Below, piece by piece: positions 39,780 to 48,731 of a stretch of DNA of 64,000 nt. The notes under the pieces are model-generated. The model had not been told where the DNA came from. It searched no databases and saw only the letters and a list, made by a program, of their open reading frames with translations. Each line of letters opens with the position of its first letter. Position 1 is the stretch's first letter. Source of the stretch: Aminobacter ciceronei. Lineage in GTDB: Bacteria; Pseudomonadota; Alphaproteobacteria; Rhizobiales; Rhizobiaceae. A program made the translations under genes and the position numbers. Location of the stretch: the NCBI RefSeq assembly GCF_014138625.1, contig NZ_JACJHY010000008.1, forward strand, positions 62,001-126,000, given 5' to 3'.

Positions 39780-40724
39780 ATGAAGGCTGGCATATCGGGG
39801 TTGCGCGACGTCTGGCGCGGCGGCGTCGCCACCTGGGAATGCGACGAAATGGGCCATATGAACACGCGCTTCTACGTGGCGCGCTGCATGGAGGCCATCA
39901 CCATGCTGTTCGGCCGGTCTGGCCTGCCCCGCCTGTTGGCGGTCGGCTCGGAGACGACATTGGCCGTCAGGACCATGCATATCCGCTTCCTGCGCGAGGC
40001 GCGGGCCGGAAGCTCGATGCACATCTCGGCGGGGTTCGCCGCCATAGGCAACGGCACGGCCGACATCGTTGCCATGATGTTCGACACAGCCTCGAATGAT
40101 TGCGCCGCGACCTTTCGCATCCGCCTTCATCATGTCGCATCGACGGACGGCAGCGGGCGGCCATGGCCTGAGACCTTCGCCAATCATATTGCGACCGAGC
40201 TCACCGAGACGCCGAGGCTGGCAATGCCGCGTGGCACAGGCGATCTTCCCACGATGATATCCGCATCGGGCGTGCGGGCCGAACAACTCGGCCTGCATCG
40301 GCTCGGCCAAGGCGCTGTGCCGCATCAGGCCTGTGACCCCTGGGGCAGGATGCTGCCTTACGCCTTCGTCGGCGCCATGGCCGACAGCGTCCGCAACATC
40401 ATCACGCCGCTGCGCGAGGCCTGCGCCCGCCACAGCGACAGGACTGGACCACATTTCGGTGCCGCAGCACTCGAGTTCCTGATCGGCGTGGACGGCCTGC
40501 CCGCAAGCGGCGACTGCTGGGAGGTGCGCTCCGGCCTCGCCCGCGTCGACGGGCGGACCATGAACATCGTCAACTGGATGCTCGACCCGTTCTCCGGAAG
40601 GCCGTTCGGCTCGATGGAGGTTGTGGCCATCTGCTTCGACCTGGAAACGCGCAAGCTTCTGCCCATCGCGCCGGCAGCACAAGCGGAGTTGGCGGGATGG
40701 ACAATCCCCGACCTCACACTCTGA
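39780..40724 (+). CDS. double-hotdog acyl-CoA thioesterase-like protein
   Basis: 314 aa. The N-terminal half begins with a 4HBT pattern: VATWECDEMGHMNTRFYVARCMEAI, then MHIRFLREARAGSSMHISAG. The C-terminal half (about 180-314) has a second hotdog-like unit (GRMLPYAFVGAMADSVRN and FGAAALEFLIGVDGLPASGD). This resembles long-chain acyl-CoA thioesterases with fused hotdog domains, but the substrate is unknown. GGGAGAAT precedes the ATG. Divergent from the copper cluster. A much longer frame running upstream on this strand is not coding. Confidence 0.85.
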   Translation: MKAGISGLRDVWRGGVATWECDEMGHMNTRFYVARCMEAITMLFGRSGLPRLLAVGSETTLAVRTMHIRFLREARAGSSMHISAGFAAIGNGTADIVAMMFDTASNDCAATFRIRLHHVASTDGSGRPWPETFANHIATELTETPRLAMPRGTGDLPTMISASGVRAEQLGLHRLGQGAVPHQACDPWGRMLPYAFVGAMADSVRNIITPLREACARHSDRTGPHFGAAALEFLIGVDGLPASGDCWEVRSGLARVDGRTMNIVNWMLDPFSGRPFGSMEVVAICFDLETRKLLPIAPAAQAELAGWTIPDLTL

Positions 40725-40824
40725 ACCGCAAGCGGAGACGCCGCCCGCTTCTGCGGACGGCGCCTGAAGTCATGCGGCGGCTGTGGCGTGGCCGATGCCA
40801 GCGCCGCAACCGGTGTCGGCTTGC

Positions 40825-42339
40825 TCAGTCGATGTCGAAGCTGACGCCCTGGGCCAGCGGCAGCGCCTTGGAGTAGTTCACCGTGTTGGTGGCGCGGCGC
40901 ATATAGGCCTTCCAGGCGTCCGAGCCGCTTTCGCGGCCGCCGCCGGTCTCCTTCTCGCCGCCGAAGGCGCCGCCGATCTCCGCACCCGAGGTGCCGATGT
41001 TGACATTGGCGATGCCGCAGTCCGAACCCTCGACCGAGAGGAAGCGCTCGGCTTCCTGCAGGTCGAGCGTGAAGATCGACGACGACAGGCCGGCGCCGAC
41101 CGCATTGTGCAGGTCGAGCACAGCATCGAAGTCGGAATATTTCATCACATAAAGGATCGGTGCGAAGGTCTCTTCCAGCACCGGACCTGTCTGATCAGGC
41201 ATCTCGACCAGTGCCGGCTTGACGTAATAGGCGCCGTCATGGCCCTGGTCGACGCGCGCACCACCGGTGATCTCGCCGCCGGCCTCGGCCGCGTGCCTCA
41301 GCGCCTTCTGCATGCCGTCGAAGGCGGCCTTGTCGATCAGCGGGCCGACGAGCGCCGAGCTTTCCAGCGGGCTGCCGACCGAGACGCTCTGATAGGCCTT
41401 CTTCAGCCGCGGCACGAGCTGGTCGTAGACGCTGTCATGGACGAACAGGCGGCGCATGGTCGTGCAGCGCTGGCCGGCGGTGCCCATGGCGCCGAAGGCG
41501 ATGGCGCGCAGCGCCATGTCGAGATTGGCCGAGGGGCAGACGATGCCGGCATTGTTGCCGCCGAGTTCGAGGATGGCGCGGGCGAACCGTTTGGCCAGAC
41601 GCGGGCCGACGTCACGGCCCATGCGGGTCGAGCCGGTGGCCGAGACCAGCGGCACCTTGGGGTGGTCGACAAGCACCTCGCCGATGGCGCGATCGCCGAT
41701 CAAAAGCTGCGACAGGCCTGCGGGCGCATCAGCGCCAAAACGTTTTGCCGCACGCTCGAAGATCGCCTGGCAGGCAAGGGCGGTCAGCGGCGTCTTTTCC
41801 GACGGCTTCCAGACCACCGAATTGCCGCAGACAAAGGCCAGGGCTGCATTCCACGACCACACCGCAACGGGGAAGTTGAAGGCCGAGATGACGCCTGTGA
41901 CGCCGAGCGGATGCCAGGTTTCCATCATGCGATGGCCGGGACGCTCGGTGGCAATGGTCAGGCCATAAAGCTGGCGCGACAGGCCGACGGCGAAGTCGCA
42001 GATGTCGATCATCTCCTGGACTTCGCCGAGGCCCTCGGAGGTGATCTTTCCCACCTCGATCGAGACCAGGCGGCCGAGATCGGCCTTTGAAGCGCGCAGC
42101 TCCTCGCCGAGCAGGCGGACAAGCTCGCCGCGCTTCGGCGCCGGCACGTTGCGCCAAGCTTTGAAGGCGGCATCGGCGCGGGCAATTACGGCTTCCGCCT
42201 CGGCTGATGAGATCGACTTGAGCGCGCCGATCTGCTCGCCCGTCACCGGGCTGCGCACGATCAGGTCGCCGCCGGTGAAGGCAGCTGACGCAACGCCAAG
42301 CCGCTCCAGAAGAGCGGCGGTTTCGCTGGTCATGTTCAT
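40825..42339 (-). CDS. amaB: ALDH7-type aldehyde dehydrogenase (L-aminoadipate-semialdehyde/piperideine-6-carboxylate dehydrogenase)
   Basis: 504 aa. Catalytic Cys in GTAGQRCTTMRRLF and catalytic Glu in ILELGGNNAGIV; NAD-binding SATGSTRMGRDV. The C-terminal NVNIGTSGAEIGGAFGGEKETGGGRESGSDAWKAYMRRATNTVNY is characteristic of the ALDH7/AASADH group, which oxidises alpha-aminoadipate semialdehyde in lysine catabolism. Starting at ATG 42339 with AAAGGAA upstream; an in-frame ATG 47 codons further up gives an unconserved extension. No other lysine-catabolic gene is in the window. Confidence 0.9.
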   Translation of the reverse strand: MNMTSETAALLERLGVASAAFTGGDLIVRSPVTGEQIGALKSISSAEAEAVIARADAAFKAWRNVPAPKRGELVRLLGEELRASKADLGRLVSIEVGKITSEGLGEVQEMIDICDFAVGLSRQLYGLTIATERPGHRMMETWHPLGVTGVISAFNFPVAVWSWNAALAFVCGNSVVWKPSEKTPLTALACQAIFERAAKRFGADAPAGLSQLLIGDRAIGEVLVDHPKVPLVSATGSTRMGRDVGPRLAKRFARAILELGGNNAGIVCPSANLDMALRAIAFGAMGTAGQRCTTMRRLFVHDSVYDQLVPRLKKAYQSVSVGSPLESSALVGPLIDKAAFDGMQKALRHAAEAGGEITGGARVDQGHDGAYYVKPALVEMPDQTGPVLEETFAPILYVMKYSDFDAVLDLHNAVGAGLSSSIFTLDLQEAERFLSVEGSDCGIANVNIGTSGAEIGGAFGGEKETGGGRESGSDAWKAYMRRATNTVNYSKALPLAQGVSFDID

Positions 42340-42591
42340 GCTGAATTCCTTTCCTCGTTCCTCACCCGCCCCGGGGCCGTTTGCGCGTGTGTTCGCGTCG
42401 TCGGTCGGGGCATTATCGCTTCGTTTCTCGACGGCCTTGGCCGCAAGACGCTTGGCAATGGCTATAGCCTGATCGACCACCTCAGCGCCACATCGGCGAT
42501 CGCTGTGAGCGTGCTGTCCGGCGAATTGGCCAGACGTGATCCAGCGCCACGCGGTACGCGCGGCGAAGCTGACATCGATGTGAGGGAGGCT

Positions 42592-42717
42592 GAAAAAACA
42601 ACACCCGCCGGGGGAGGAGGTCCGGCGGGTGTCGTATTTGTGGCCAGCGTCTGGGAGGAGGTAGGCGCTGACCTATTCGTCGGAAACCTGGGAGGAGGTA
42701 GGCCCGACAAATTCGAT
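42592..42717 (-). ncRNA. alphaproteobacterial anti-Shine-Dalgarno sRNA with three hairpins (cuckoo/ar14-type)
   Basis: On the minus strand there are three successive hairpins, each exposing ACCTCCTCCC in its 10-nt loop (loop positions 42690-42699, 42653-42662 and 42612-42621). The stems pair exactly: GTCGG/CCGAC with CCT/AGG; CAGCG/CGCTG with CT/AG; and a perfect 11-bp ACACCCGCCGG/CCGGCGGGTGT. The last stem is followed by TTTTTT (42593-42598) and doubles as a terminator. A CTTTAA-18 nt-TAGATA promoter (-10 at 42724-42729) predicts a start near 42717. The flanking stretches 42340-42591 and 42730-42897 hold no gene that I can see. Confidence 0.88.
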
Positions 42718-42897
42718 GACTGATATCTAGCTCCGCTGCGTATCGATTTAAAGTGTTGATATTGCATAGGAGCTTTGCGTTTTGTGCAATGCAGCAAGAG
42801 GCGCCGCGCTGCACCATCTTGCGGACGCTGCGTAAGCAGCCCTGATAGGGGAACCTTGCGCAACCGCGACGGTTAAAGGGGCGACGGCAGGAAGGCC

Positions 42898-43536
42898 ATG
42901 GTCGACTATCGGGCAGCGCGCCTCAACATGGTGGAGTACCAGATCGCCCGGCGTGGATTGACCGAGCCGGCGGTGCTGGAGGCCATGGCCGCGGTGCCGC
43001 GTGAGAAATTCGTACCCACGGCCCTGCGCGACCGCGCCTACGACGATACCGCCCTGCCCATCGCCCACGACCAGACTATATCGCAACCTTATATCGTCGC
43101 GCTGATGGCCTGGGCGGCGGAACTCGAGCGCGGCAACAAGGTTCTGGAGATCGGCACCGGCTCGGGCTATGCGGCGGCCGTCATGGCCAGGCTAGCCGGC
43201 CGCGTCGTCACCATCGAGCGCATCGCTTCGCTGGCCGACAGCGCCAGGGCTCGGCTGAACAAGCTCGGCCATGCGAATGTACAAGTCATCGCGGGAGACG
43301 GCTCGGCCGGCTGCGAGGCCGAGGCGCCGTTCGACGCCATTCTCTCGGCAGCGGGTTCACGCACCGTGCCGTCGGCGTGGAAGGAACAGCTTGCGATAGG
43401 CGGACGGCTGATCATGCCCTTGGGCCCGTTCGGCGACCAGCAATTGGTCAAGATCGTGCGCAACGGCGAGAACGACTATGCGCGGAAGACGCTCGTGGCC
43501 GTGCGTTTCGTGCCGCTTCTCGGCGGCACGGGCTGA
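42898..43536 (+). CDS. pcm: protein-L-isoaspartate O-methyltransferase
   Basis: 212 aa SAM-dependent repair enzyme for isoaspartyl residues. Motif I VLEIGTGSGYAAAVMARLAG, pre-motif DQTISQPYIVALMAW, and SRTVPSAWKEQLAIGGRLIMPLG (motif III). Length fits the family. Start ATG preceded by GGCAGGAAGG. Divergent from the sRNA/ALDH region and ends 4 nt before the convergent acetyltransferase. Cytosolic. Confidence 0.94.
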   Translation: MVDYRAARLNMVEYQIARRGLTEPAVLEAMAAVPREKFVPTALRDRAYDDTALPIAHDQTISQPYIVALMAWAAELERGNKVLEIGTGSGYAAAVMARLAGRVVTIERIASLADSARARLNKLGHANVQVIAGDGSAGCEAEAPFDAILSAAGSRTVPSAWKEQLAIGGRLIMPLGPFGDQQLVKIVRNGENDYARKTLVAVRFVPLLGGTG

Positions 43537-43540
43537 CGGC

Positions 43541-44116
43541 TCAGCCCTTGCCGCCTTTGGCGACGAAGCGCCGTTCCAGCATCGAGCCCGGATCCGGCGG
43601 CAGTGTCGCGCCGCCATTCAGCGCCAGTTGCATGAACACGGTGTCGAGCCAGCGGCCATGCTTGTAGCCGGAGCCTTCCATGCGGCCGGTGTGATGGAAA
43701 CCGAGCCTTTCATGCAGCTGCACCGAAGCGCTGTCGGCATGGCCGTCGCCGATGACGGCGATGATCTGTCGAAAGCCGAGAACAGTTGATTCGTCGATCA
43801 GCGCCTGCATCAGCGCCTTGCCGATGCCGGCGCCCTTGGCTTCCGGCGCAACATAGATCGAATCCTCGACAATGAAGCGATAGGCAGGGCGCGCACGGAA
43901 CGGGCCGGCATAGGCATAGCCCAGAATGACAGCGTCGCGCTCGGCGACGAGGTAGGGATAACCGGCATCCGTCAGGCTGTTGTAGCGCTCCCCCATCTCG
44001 GCGCGCGAGGGCGGATCGAGCTCGTAGCTCGCCGTGCCGTTGAGGACCGCGTCGGCATAGATTTCGGTGATCCGGTCGAGGTCGTCAGGCAGCGCGTGCC
44101 GAATCTTCATGCTCAT
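43541..44116 (-). CDS. phosphinothricin-type GNAT acetyltransferase
   Basis: 191 aa. Opens with KIRHALPDDLDRITEIYADAVLNGTASYELDPPSRAEM, the PAT/YncA signature, continues with YAGPFRARPAYRFIVEDSIYVAPEAKGAGIGKALMQALI (acetyl-CoA loop KGAGIG) and HERLGFHHTGRMEGSGYKHGRWLDTVFM. The group acetylates phosphinothricin-like compounds, methionine sulfoximine or related amines. Downstream of BI-1, separated from it by a terminator-like hairpin; convergent with pcm. Confidence 0.92.
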   Translation of the reverse strand: MSMKIRHALPDDLDRITEIYADAVLNGTASYELDPPSRAEMGERYNSLTDAGYPYLVAERDAVILGYAYAGPFRARPAYRFIVEDSIYVAPEAKGAGIGKALMQALIDESTVLGFRQIIAVIGDGHADSASVQLHERLGFHHTGRMEGSGYKHGRWLDTVFMQLALNGGATLPPDPGSMLERRFVAKGGKG

Positions 44117-44168
44117 TTTTTAGGCAATCCATTCTTCTGCCTCCATTAGAGCAAAGCTCCGAACAAAT

Positions 44169-44199
44169 GAAAAGGGCGGCCATTGGCCGCCCTTCGAAA
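44169..44199. terminator. hairpin downstream of the Bax-inhibitor-1 gene
   Basis: A perfect 10-bp stem AAGGGCGGCC (44172-44181) / GGCCGCCCTT (44185-44194) with a 3-nt loop, followed on the minus strand by TTCATTTG. Confidence 0.65.
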
Positions 44200-44217
44200 G
44201 TCTGATGGTCCAGCTGA

Positions 44218-44997
44218 TTATTCGCGGTTGCCCAGGAACGACAGCAGGAACGAGAACAGGTTGATGAAGTCGAGATAGAGCGTGAGCGCGCCCATGATCG
44301 CCTTGCGGCCGGAGACGAGCACGTCGTCGCCGTCGAAATACATCTCCTTGATCTTCTGCGTGTCGTAGGCGGTCAGGCCAGCGAACACCAGCACGCCGAT
44401 CGCCGAGATGGCGAACTGCAGGGCCGGCGACTGCAGGAAGATGTTGACCACCATCGCGATCAGCAGGCCGATCACGCCCATGGTCAGGAACGTGCCCATG
44501 GCGGTCAGGTCACGCTTGGTCGTGTAGCCGACAAGCGAGAGCGCACCGAAGGCGGTCGCGGTGATGAAGAAGGTCTGGACGATGCTGGCGCTGGTGTAGA
44601 CCAGGAAGATCGACGACAGCGACAGGCCCATCAGGCCGGCGAACACCCAGAACGCGGTCTGCGCGCCGGAAACGCTCATCGACTGGATGCGGGCGCTCAG
44701 GAAGAACACCATGCCGAGCGGAGCCAGCATGACGACCCACTTCAGCGGCGAACCATAGAGCGCAACGCCGAGGCTGGTCAGCATCTTGCCGTTGCCCATC
44801 GTGGCGACGGCGGTGGCCGGATCGTTGGTGGTCGCCAGCGTCATGGTGCCCAGCGCTGCAAGACCGGTGATGACCAGGCCGAGCGCCATAAGGTTGTAAA
44901 CCTTGAGCATGTAGGCGCGCAGGCCTTCGTCGATCGACGCGTCGGTGCGGCTGCCTGCCGTCGCCATGCGCGTCTGGTAGTTTCTAAAGTCGGACAT
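44218..44997 (-). CDS. Bax inhibitor-1/YccA family membrane protein
   Basis: 259 aa with seven hydrophobic segments. MLKVYNLMALGLVITGLAALGTM near the N-terminus, SLSSIFLVYTSASIVQTFFITATAFGALSLVGYTTK in the middle and VFAGLTAYDTQKIKEMYF near the end are the BI-1 motifs. Bacterial members modulate the FtsH protease or act as pH-sensitive calcium channels. Start MSDFRNYQT is preferred over the upstream in-frame extension. Stand-alone gene, with its own terminator. Confidence 0.93.
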   Translation of the reverse strand: MSDFRNYQTRMATAGSRTDASIDEGLRAYMLKVYNLMALGLVITGLAALGTMTLATTNDPATAVATMGNGKMLTSLGVALYGSPLKWVVMLAPLGMVFFLSARIQSMSVSGAQTAFWVFAGLMGLSLSSIFLVYTSASIVQTFFITATAFGALSLVGYTTKRDLTAMGTFLTMGVIGLLIAMVVNIFLQSPALQFAISAIGVLVFAGLTAYDTQKIKEMYFDGDDVLVSGRKAIMGALTLYLDFINLFSFLLSFLGNRE

Positions 44998-45192
44998 GGT
45001 TTCCTCTGTTGCTTCTGCCCCGTCGGGTGTCAGGCCGAGACCCAGGCGCCGCTGGCGGGACTCCAGCATGCCTCCGCCGAAATATGATGTTTCTTTCAGA
45101 CCTAAACAAGGCCTGTAACGCCTTGAAACCGGCTGTGAGCGCACAATCTCATACAAATGTCGTTGAAGTCCAGCCCGCGCAACGGCATTTCG

Positions 45193-47736
45193 TCATTCGC
45201 TGCGCAGCACCGGCGCCGCCTTGTGGCCGAGCACCCGCCAGGTGCCGACCAGACCGAAGCCGACGGTCAGCACCAGGGCAAAGACGATCGTCGCAACCGC
45301 CACCTCCGGCAGGAAGGACGATGGCAGCGTCATGATTCGCGCGACGACGAACCAGGCCGCGACCCCGCCGGCGGCGAGCGCGAAGATGGCGGTGGCGAGG
45401 CCGATCAGCATGTATTCCAGCGAAAACGCCGATATCAACGTCCGCCGCGTCGCACCGAGCGTCTTCAGGATGACCGCGTCATGGACCCGGGCACGGTTGC
45501 CGGCGGCAAGTGCGCCGGCCAGCACCAGCACCGAGGCGATCAGCGCCACGCCGGCAGCGGCACGGATCGCAGTACCGAGCTGGGCGACCAGCCGGTTGAC
45601 GACGTCGAGCGCGTCCTTCACCCGCACGGTGGTGATTGCCGGATAGCTGCGCGTCACCGCGTTCAGGATCTTAGCCTCGTCGGCAGGGACAGCCTTGTCT
45701 TCGGTCAGCGTCGCCAGCCAGCTGTGCGGCGCACCGGCGAAGGTGTTGGGTGAAAACACCATGACGAAGTTGATGCCCATCGATTCCCACTGCACTTCGC
45801 GGAAATTGGCGATCTTGGCCGTGACGTTGCGGCCCAGCACGTTGACGGTGACCATGTCGCCAATCTTGAGGCCGAGTTCGCCCGCCTCTTGTGCCGAGAA
45901 TGACACCAGCGGCTCGCCCGAATAGTCGGCCGGCCACCACGTGCCTTGCGACAGCGTCGAATTCTCCGGCAGGTTCTTGGCATAGGTCAGGCCACGGTCG
46001 CCGCGCAGCACCCAGGCGCCTTCCGGCGGTACGTTGAGTTTCTGCACGTCGGTGCCGTTGAGCGCCATGACACGGCCGCGCAGCATCGGCACCCGCACCA
46101 GCTTGCCGCCGGGCGCCTCTGTCGCAACCAGCCTGGCAAAGTCGTCGACCTGGTCAGGCTGGATGTCGACGAAGAAGAAGTTCGGCGCCCGCTCCGGCAG
46201 GCTGCCTGATATCTGGCGGCGCAGATTGCCGTCGATCAGCGCCAGCGTGACGAGAAGCGTCAGCCCGAGGCCGAGCGACAGCACCACGGACGGCGTCAAA
46301 GCGCCGGGGCGGTGGATGTTGCCGACGGCGAGCCTGAGCGCGGTCGAGCGCACACGCGGGCTTTTCCGCGCCAGCCACTGCACCGCAACGGCCACGGCGC
46401 GCAGCACCAGAAACGAAAAGATCGTCGCTCCGACAAAAATGGTGGCGATGCGGCGGTCGCCGGCGAACCAGATCGCGAGCGCCGCGAGTATGGCGGCGAT
46501 GCCCAAAGCGGTTGCGATGTAGACCAGCCGCGGCAGGCCCCGACCTTCAAAACCCATCTCGCGGAACAGCGCGGTGGCCGGCACGTCGCGGGCACGGCCG
46601 AGCGGCAGGATGGCGAAAGCAAGCGTCACCAGGACGCCGAACAGAGCGGCCATGGCAAGTGCCGCCGGGTAGACGCCGGCTTCGGCCGGCACCGGGATGA
46701 CCGACTGGAGTGCTGCGCTCGCCGCAAACGGCATCAGCGCGCCGAGCGCCAGGCCGATGGCGATGCCGAGACCTGCAATAAGCAGGATCTGGATGAGATA
46801 AACTGTCAGTACGAAGCCGCCCGAGGCGCCCAGGCTCTTGAAGGTGGCAATGACGCCACGCTTGCCGTCGAGATAGGCGCGCACGGCATTCGCTACGCCA
46901 ACACCGCCAACGACCAGTGAGGTCAAGCCGACCAGCGTCAGGAACTGGGTGAAGCGTTCGATGTTGGCCGACAATGCCGGCGCGGCATTGGTCCTTGTCC
47001 GCACGCTCCAGCCAGCCTCGGGGAATTCGGCATTCGCCCGCTCGCGCACATCAGCCACTTCGGCTTCGCTGGTACCGACAGGCATGCGCAGCTTGTAGGC
47101 GTGTTCGACGAGACTGCCGGGCTGGATCAGTCCGGAAGTGCTCAACCCTTCCATCGACACCAGCAGGCGTGGCGCAAAGCCGAAGCCGTCGGAGACCGCG
47201 TCAGGCTCGGTGACAAGCTTTGCCCGGAGTTCGAAGGTCGCGCTGCCGAGCTTGATGCGGTCGCCAAGCTTGAGGTTGAGCCGTTCGAACAACAGATCGG
47301 GGGCCACCGCGCCGAAGATGCCCGAGCGCTCGGCAAAGAGTTCGGCGCGGGGCAGCGCCGGCTCCGTCACCAGTTGGCCGTAAAGCGGATAGGCGTCGTC
47401 GACCGCCTTGGCTTCGACAAGCGACTGGTCGGAACCGTCTTCCAGCCGCGCCATCGAGCGCATGCCGGCATTGTGCGAGACGGTGCCGAGGCTTTCGAGG
47501 AAGGTCTTTTCCTTGTCGGTCGCCTCGCGCTGGATCAGCTGGAAACGGATGTCGCCGCCGAGCAGCGCCTGACCCTCGCTGGCAACGCCGGCGGTAATCG
47601 CCCGCGCCACCGAATTGACGCCGCCGATTGCCGCCACGCCGAGCGCGATGCAGGTCAGGAAGATCAGGAAGCCGCGCAGGCCGCCACGCATTTCACGCGC
47701 GGCAAAGCGGAAGGCGAGAGGCAGGTCCTTCAGCAT
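45193..47736 (-). CDS. ABC transporter permease, FtsX/MacB-like (YbbP family)
   Basis: 847 aa with ten or so membrane spans: one at the N-terminus (FLIFLTCIALGVAAIGGVNSVARAI), two FtsX-like bundles of three to four spans in the middle and C-terminus, and two large periplasmic domains. The layout matches YbbP, the permease that pairs with YbbA. These systems are thought to extract or export lipids or hydrophobic substrates and are not importers. It is separated from its ATPase by 223 nt containing a RIME-like palindrome. Its partner is the ATPase upstream. Confidence 0.92.
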   Translation of the reverse strand: MLKDLPLAFRFAAREMRGGLRGFLIFLTCIALGVAAIGGVNSVARAITAGVASEGQALLGGDIRFQLIQREATDKEKTFLESLGTVSHNAGMRSMARLEDGSDQSLVEAKAVDDAYPLYGQLVTEPALPRAELFAERSGIFGAVAPDLLFERLNLKLGDRIKLGSATFELRAKLVTEPDAVSDGFGFAPRLLVSMEGLSTSGLIQPGSLVEHAYKLRMPVGTSEAEVADVRERANAEFPEAGWSVRTRTNAAPALSANIERFTQFLTLVGLTSLVVGGVGVANAVRAYLDGKRGVIATFKSLGASGGFVLTVYLIQILLIAGLGIAIGLALGALMPFAASAALQSVIPVPAEAGVYPAALAMAALFGVLVTLAFAILPLGRARDVPATALFREMGFEGRGLPRLVYIATALGIAAILAALAIWFAGDRRIATIFVGATIFSFLVLRAVAVAVQWLARKSPRVRSTALRLAVGNIHRPGALTPSVVLSLGLGLTLLVTLALIDGNLRRQISGSLPERAPNFFFVDIQPDQVDDFARLVATEAPGGKLVRVPMLRGRVMALNGTDVQKLNVPPEGAWVLRGDRGLTYAKNLPENSTLSQGTWWPADYSGEPLVSFSAQEAGELGLKIGDMVTVNVLGRNVTAKIANFREVQWESMGINFVMVFSPNTFAGAPHSWLATLTEDKAVPADEAKILNAVTRSYPAITTVRVKDALDVVNRLVAQLGTAIRAAAGVALIASVLVLAGALAAGNRARVHDAVILKTLGATRRTLISAFSLEYMLIGLATAIFALAAGGVAAWFVVARIMTLPSSFLPEVAVATIVFALVLTVGFGLVGTWRVLGHKAAPVLRSE

Positions 47737-47786
47737 GGGAGCACCTGCGATCCGAATGCCTCATTCCGCAACGCTGGCGCTCTACG

Positions 47787-47947
47787 TTGCCCCCCTCTGC
47801 CCTGCCGGGCATCTCCCCCACAGGGGGGGAGATTGGAGGCGGCGTCCTTGCCGCCGTTCTTGCGGCCTCGAATATTGGCTGAGACGACGGCGAAGGCTGA
47901 TCTCCCCCCTTGCGGGGGAGATGGCCGGCAGGCCAGAGGGGGGTGCT
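47787..47947. repeat. RIME-like palindromic intergenic element, copy 2
   Basis: Arms at about 47788-47832 and 47900-47946 form an inverted repeat with CCCCCCTCTG, CTGCCGG and ATCTCCCCC blocks, almost identical to the copy at 12.6-12.8 kb, but with a different centre. It lies inside the putative ABC operon, between ATPase and permease, and may act as a mRNA hairpin there. Confidence 0.8.
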
Positions 47948-47959
47948 CAGAAGCGAAAA

Positions 47960-48667
47960 TCATGCCCGGACTTTCTCGGCCAGAGGCGCAATTGTCGCCG
48001 TCTCGATCCGCCCGGAGCGCATCGCCACCTGCCGGTCGCAGCGCGCGGCGAGTGCTGGATCGTGCGTCACCAACACCAGCGTCATGGCGCGTTCGGCGGC
48101 CTTGGCGAACAGGAGGTCGGCGATCTGCCGCCCTGTCGCCTGGTCGAGATTGCCTGTCGGCTCGTCGGCGATGAGGATGGCAGGCTCCGGCGCCAGCGCA
48201 CGCGCAATCGCCACGCGCTGCTGTTCGCCGCCCGAAAGCTCGCCCGGATAGTGCGTGACGCGGTCGGCGAGGCCGACGGCCGCGAGCTCGCGTTCAGCGA
48301 TGGCAAAGGCGTCGCGCTTGCCGGCCAGTTCGAGCGGCACGGCGACGTTTTCCAGCGCGGTCATGTTGGGGATCAGATGGAACGACTGGAAGACGATGCC
48401 GATGTTGCGGCCGCGAAACGCCGCGATCTGGTCCTCGCTGCGGCCGTTGAGCAGCTCGCCGGCGATCTTGACCGTGCCGCCATCGACACGTTCGAGTCCG
48501 GCCAGAACCATCAGCAGCGTCGATTTGCCGGAACCGGAAGGGCCGACGATGCCGGTGGCCTCGCCGGCGGCGACATCGAGGCTCACGCCCTTCAGCACAT
48601 GCACTGAAGAAGCCCCCGTCCCAAGCGTCAACGACACGTCTCTCAGTTCGATGACTGCTTCTGTCAC
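47960..48667 (-). CDS. ABC transporter ATP-binding protein (YbbA/LolD-like)
   Basis: 235 aa. Walker A GPSGSGKSTLL, signature LSGGEQQR, Walker B LIADEPTGNLD and switch His in LVTHD. The FQSFHLIPNMTALENVAVPLELAG block is the LolD/MacB/YbbA-type hallmark. It should energise the adjacent permease; substrate unknown. Divergent from the arylesterase, with a short 64-nt intergenic region, an arrangement also seen for ybbA and tesA in E. coli. Confidence 0.94.
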   Translation of the reverse strand: MTEAVIELRDVSLTLGTGASSVHVLKGVSLDVAAGEATGIVGPSGSGKSTLLMVLAGLERVDGGTVKIAGELLNGRSEDQIAAFRGRNIGIVFQSFHLIPNMTALENVAVPLELAGKRDAFAIAERELAAVGLADRVTHYPGELSGGEQQRVAIARALAPEPAILIADEPTGNLDQATGRQIADLLFAKAAERAMTLVLVTHDPALAARCDRQVAMRSGRIETATIAPLAEKVRA

Positions 48668-48731
48668 GGCAAATCTGTCCTATATGAAAATCTAAGAGGC
48701 GTGAATTTTTCCGTCATATGGGTTTTGAAAC

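Noticed and set aside
40738-40762. Hairpin after the thioesterase-like gene as an intrinsic terminator
   Set aside because: The stem contains mismatches and there is no T-tract on either side.
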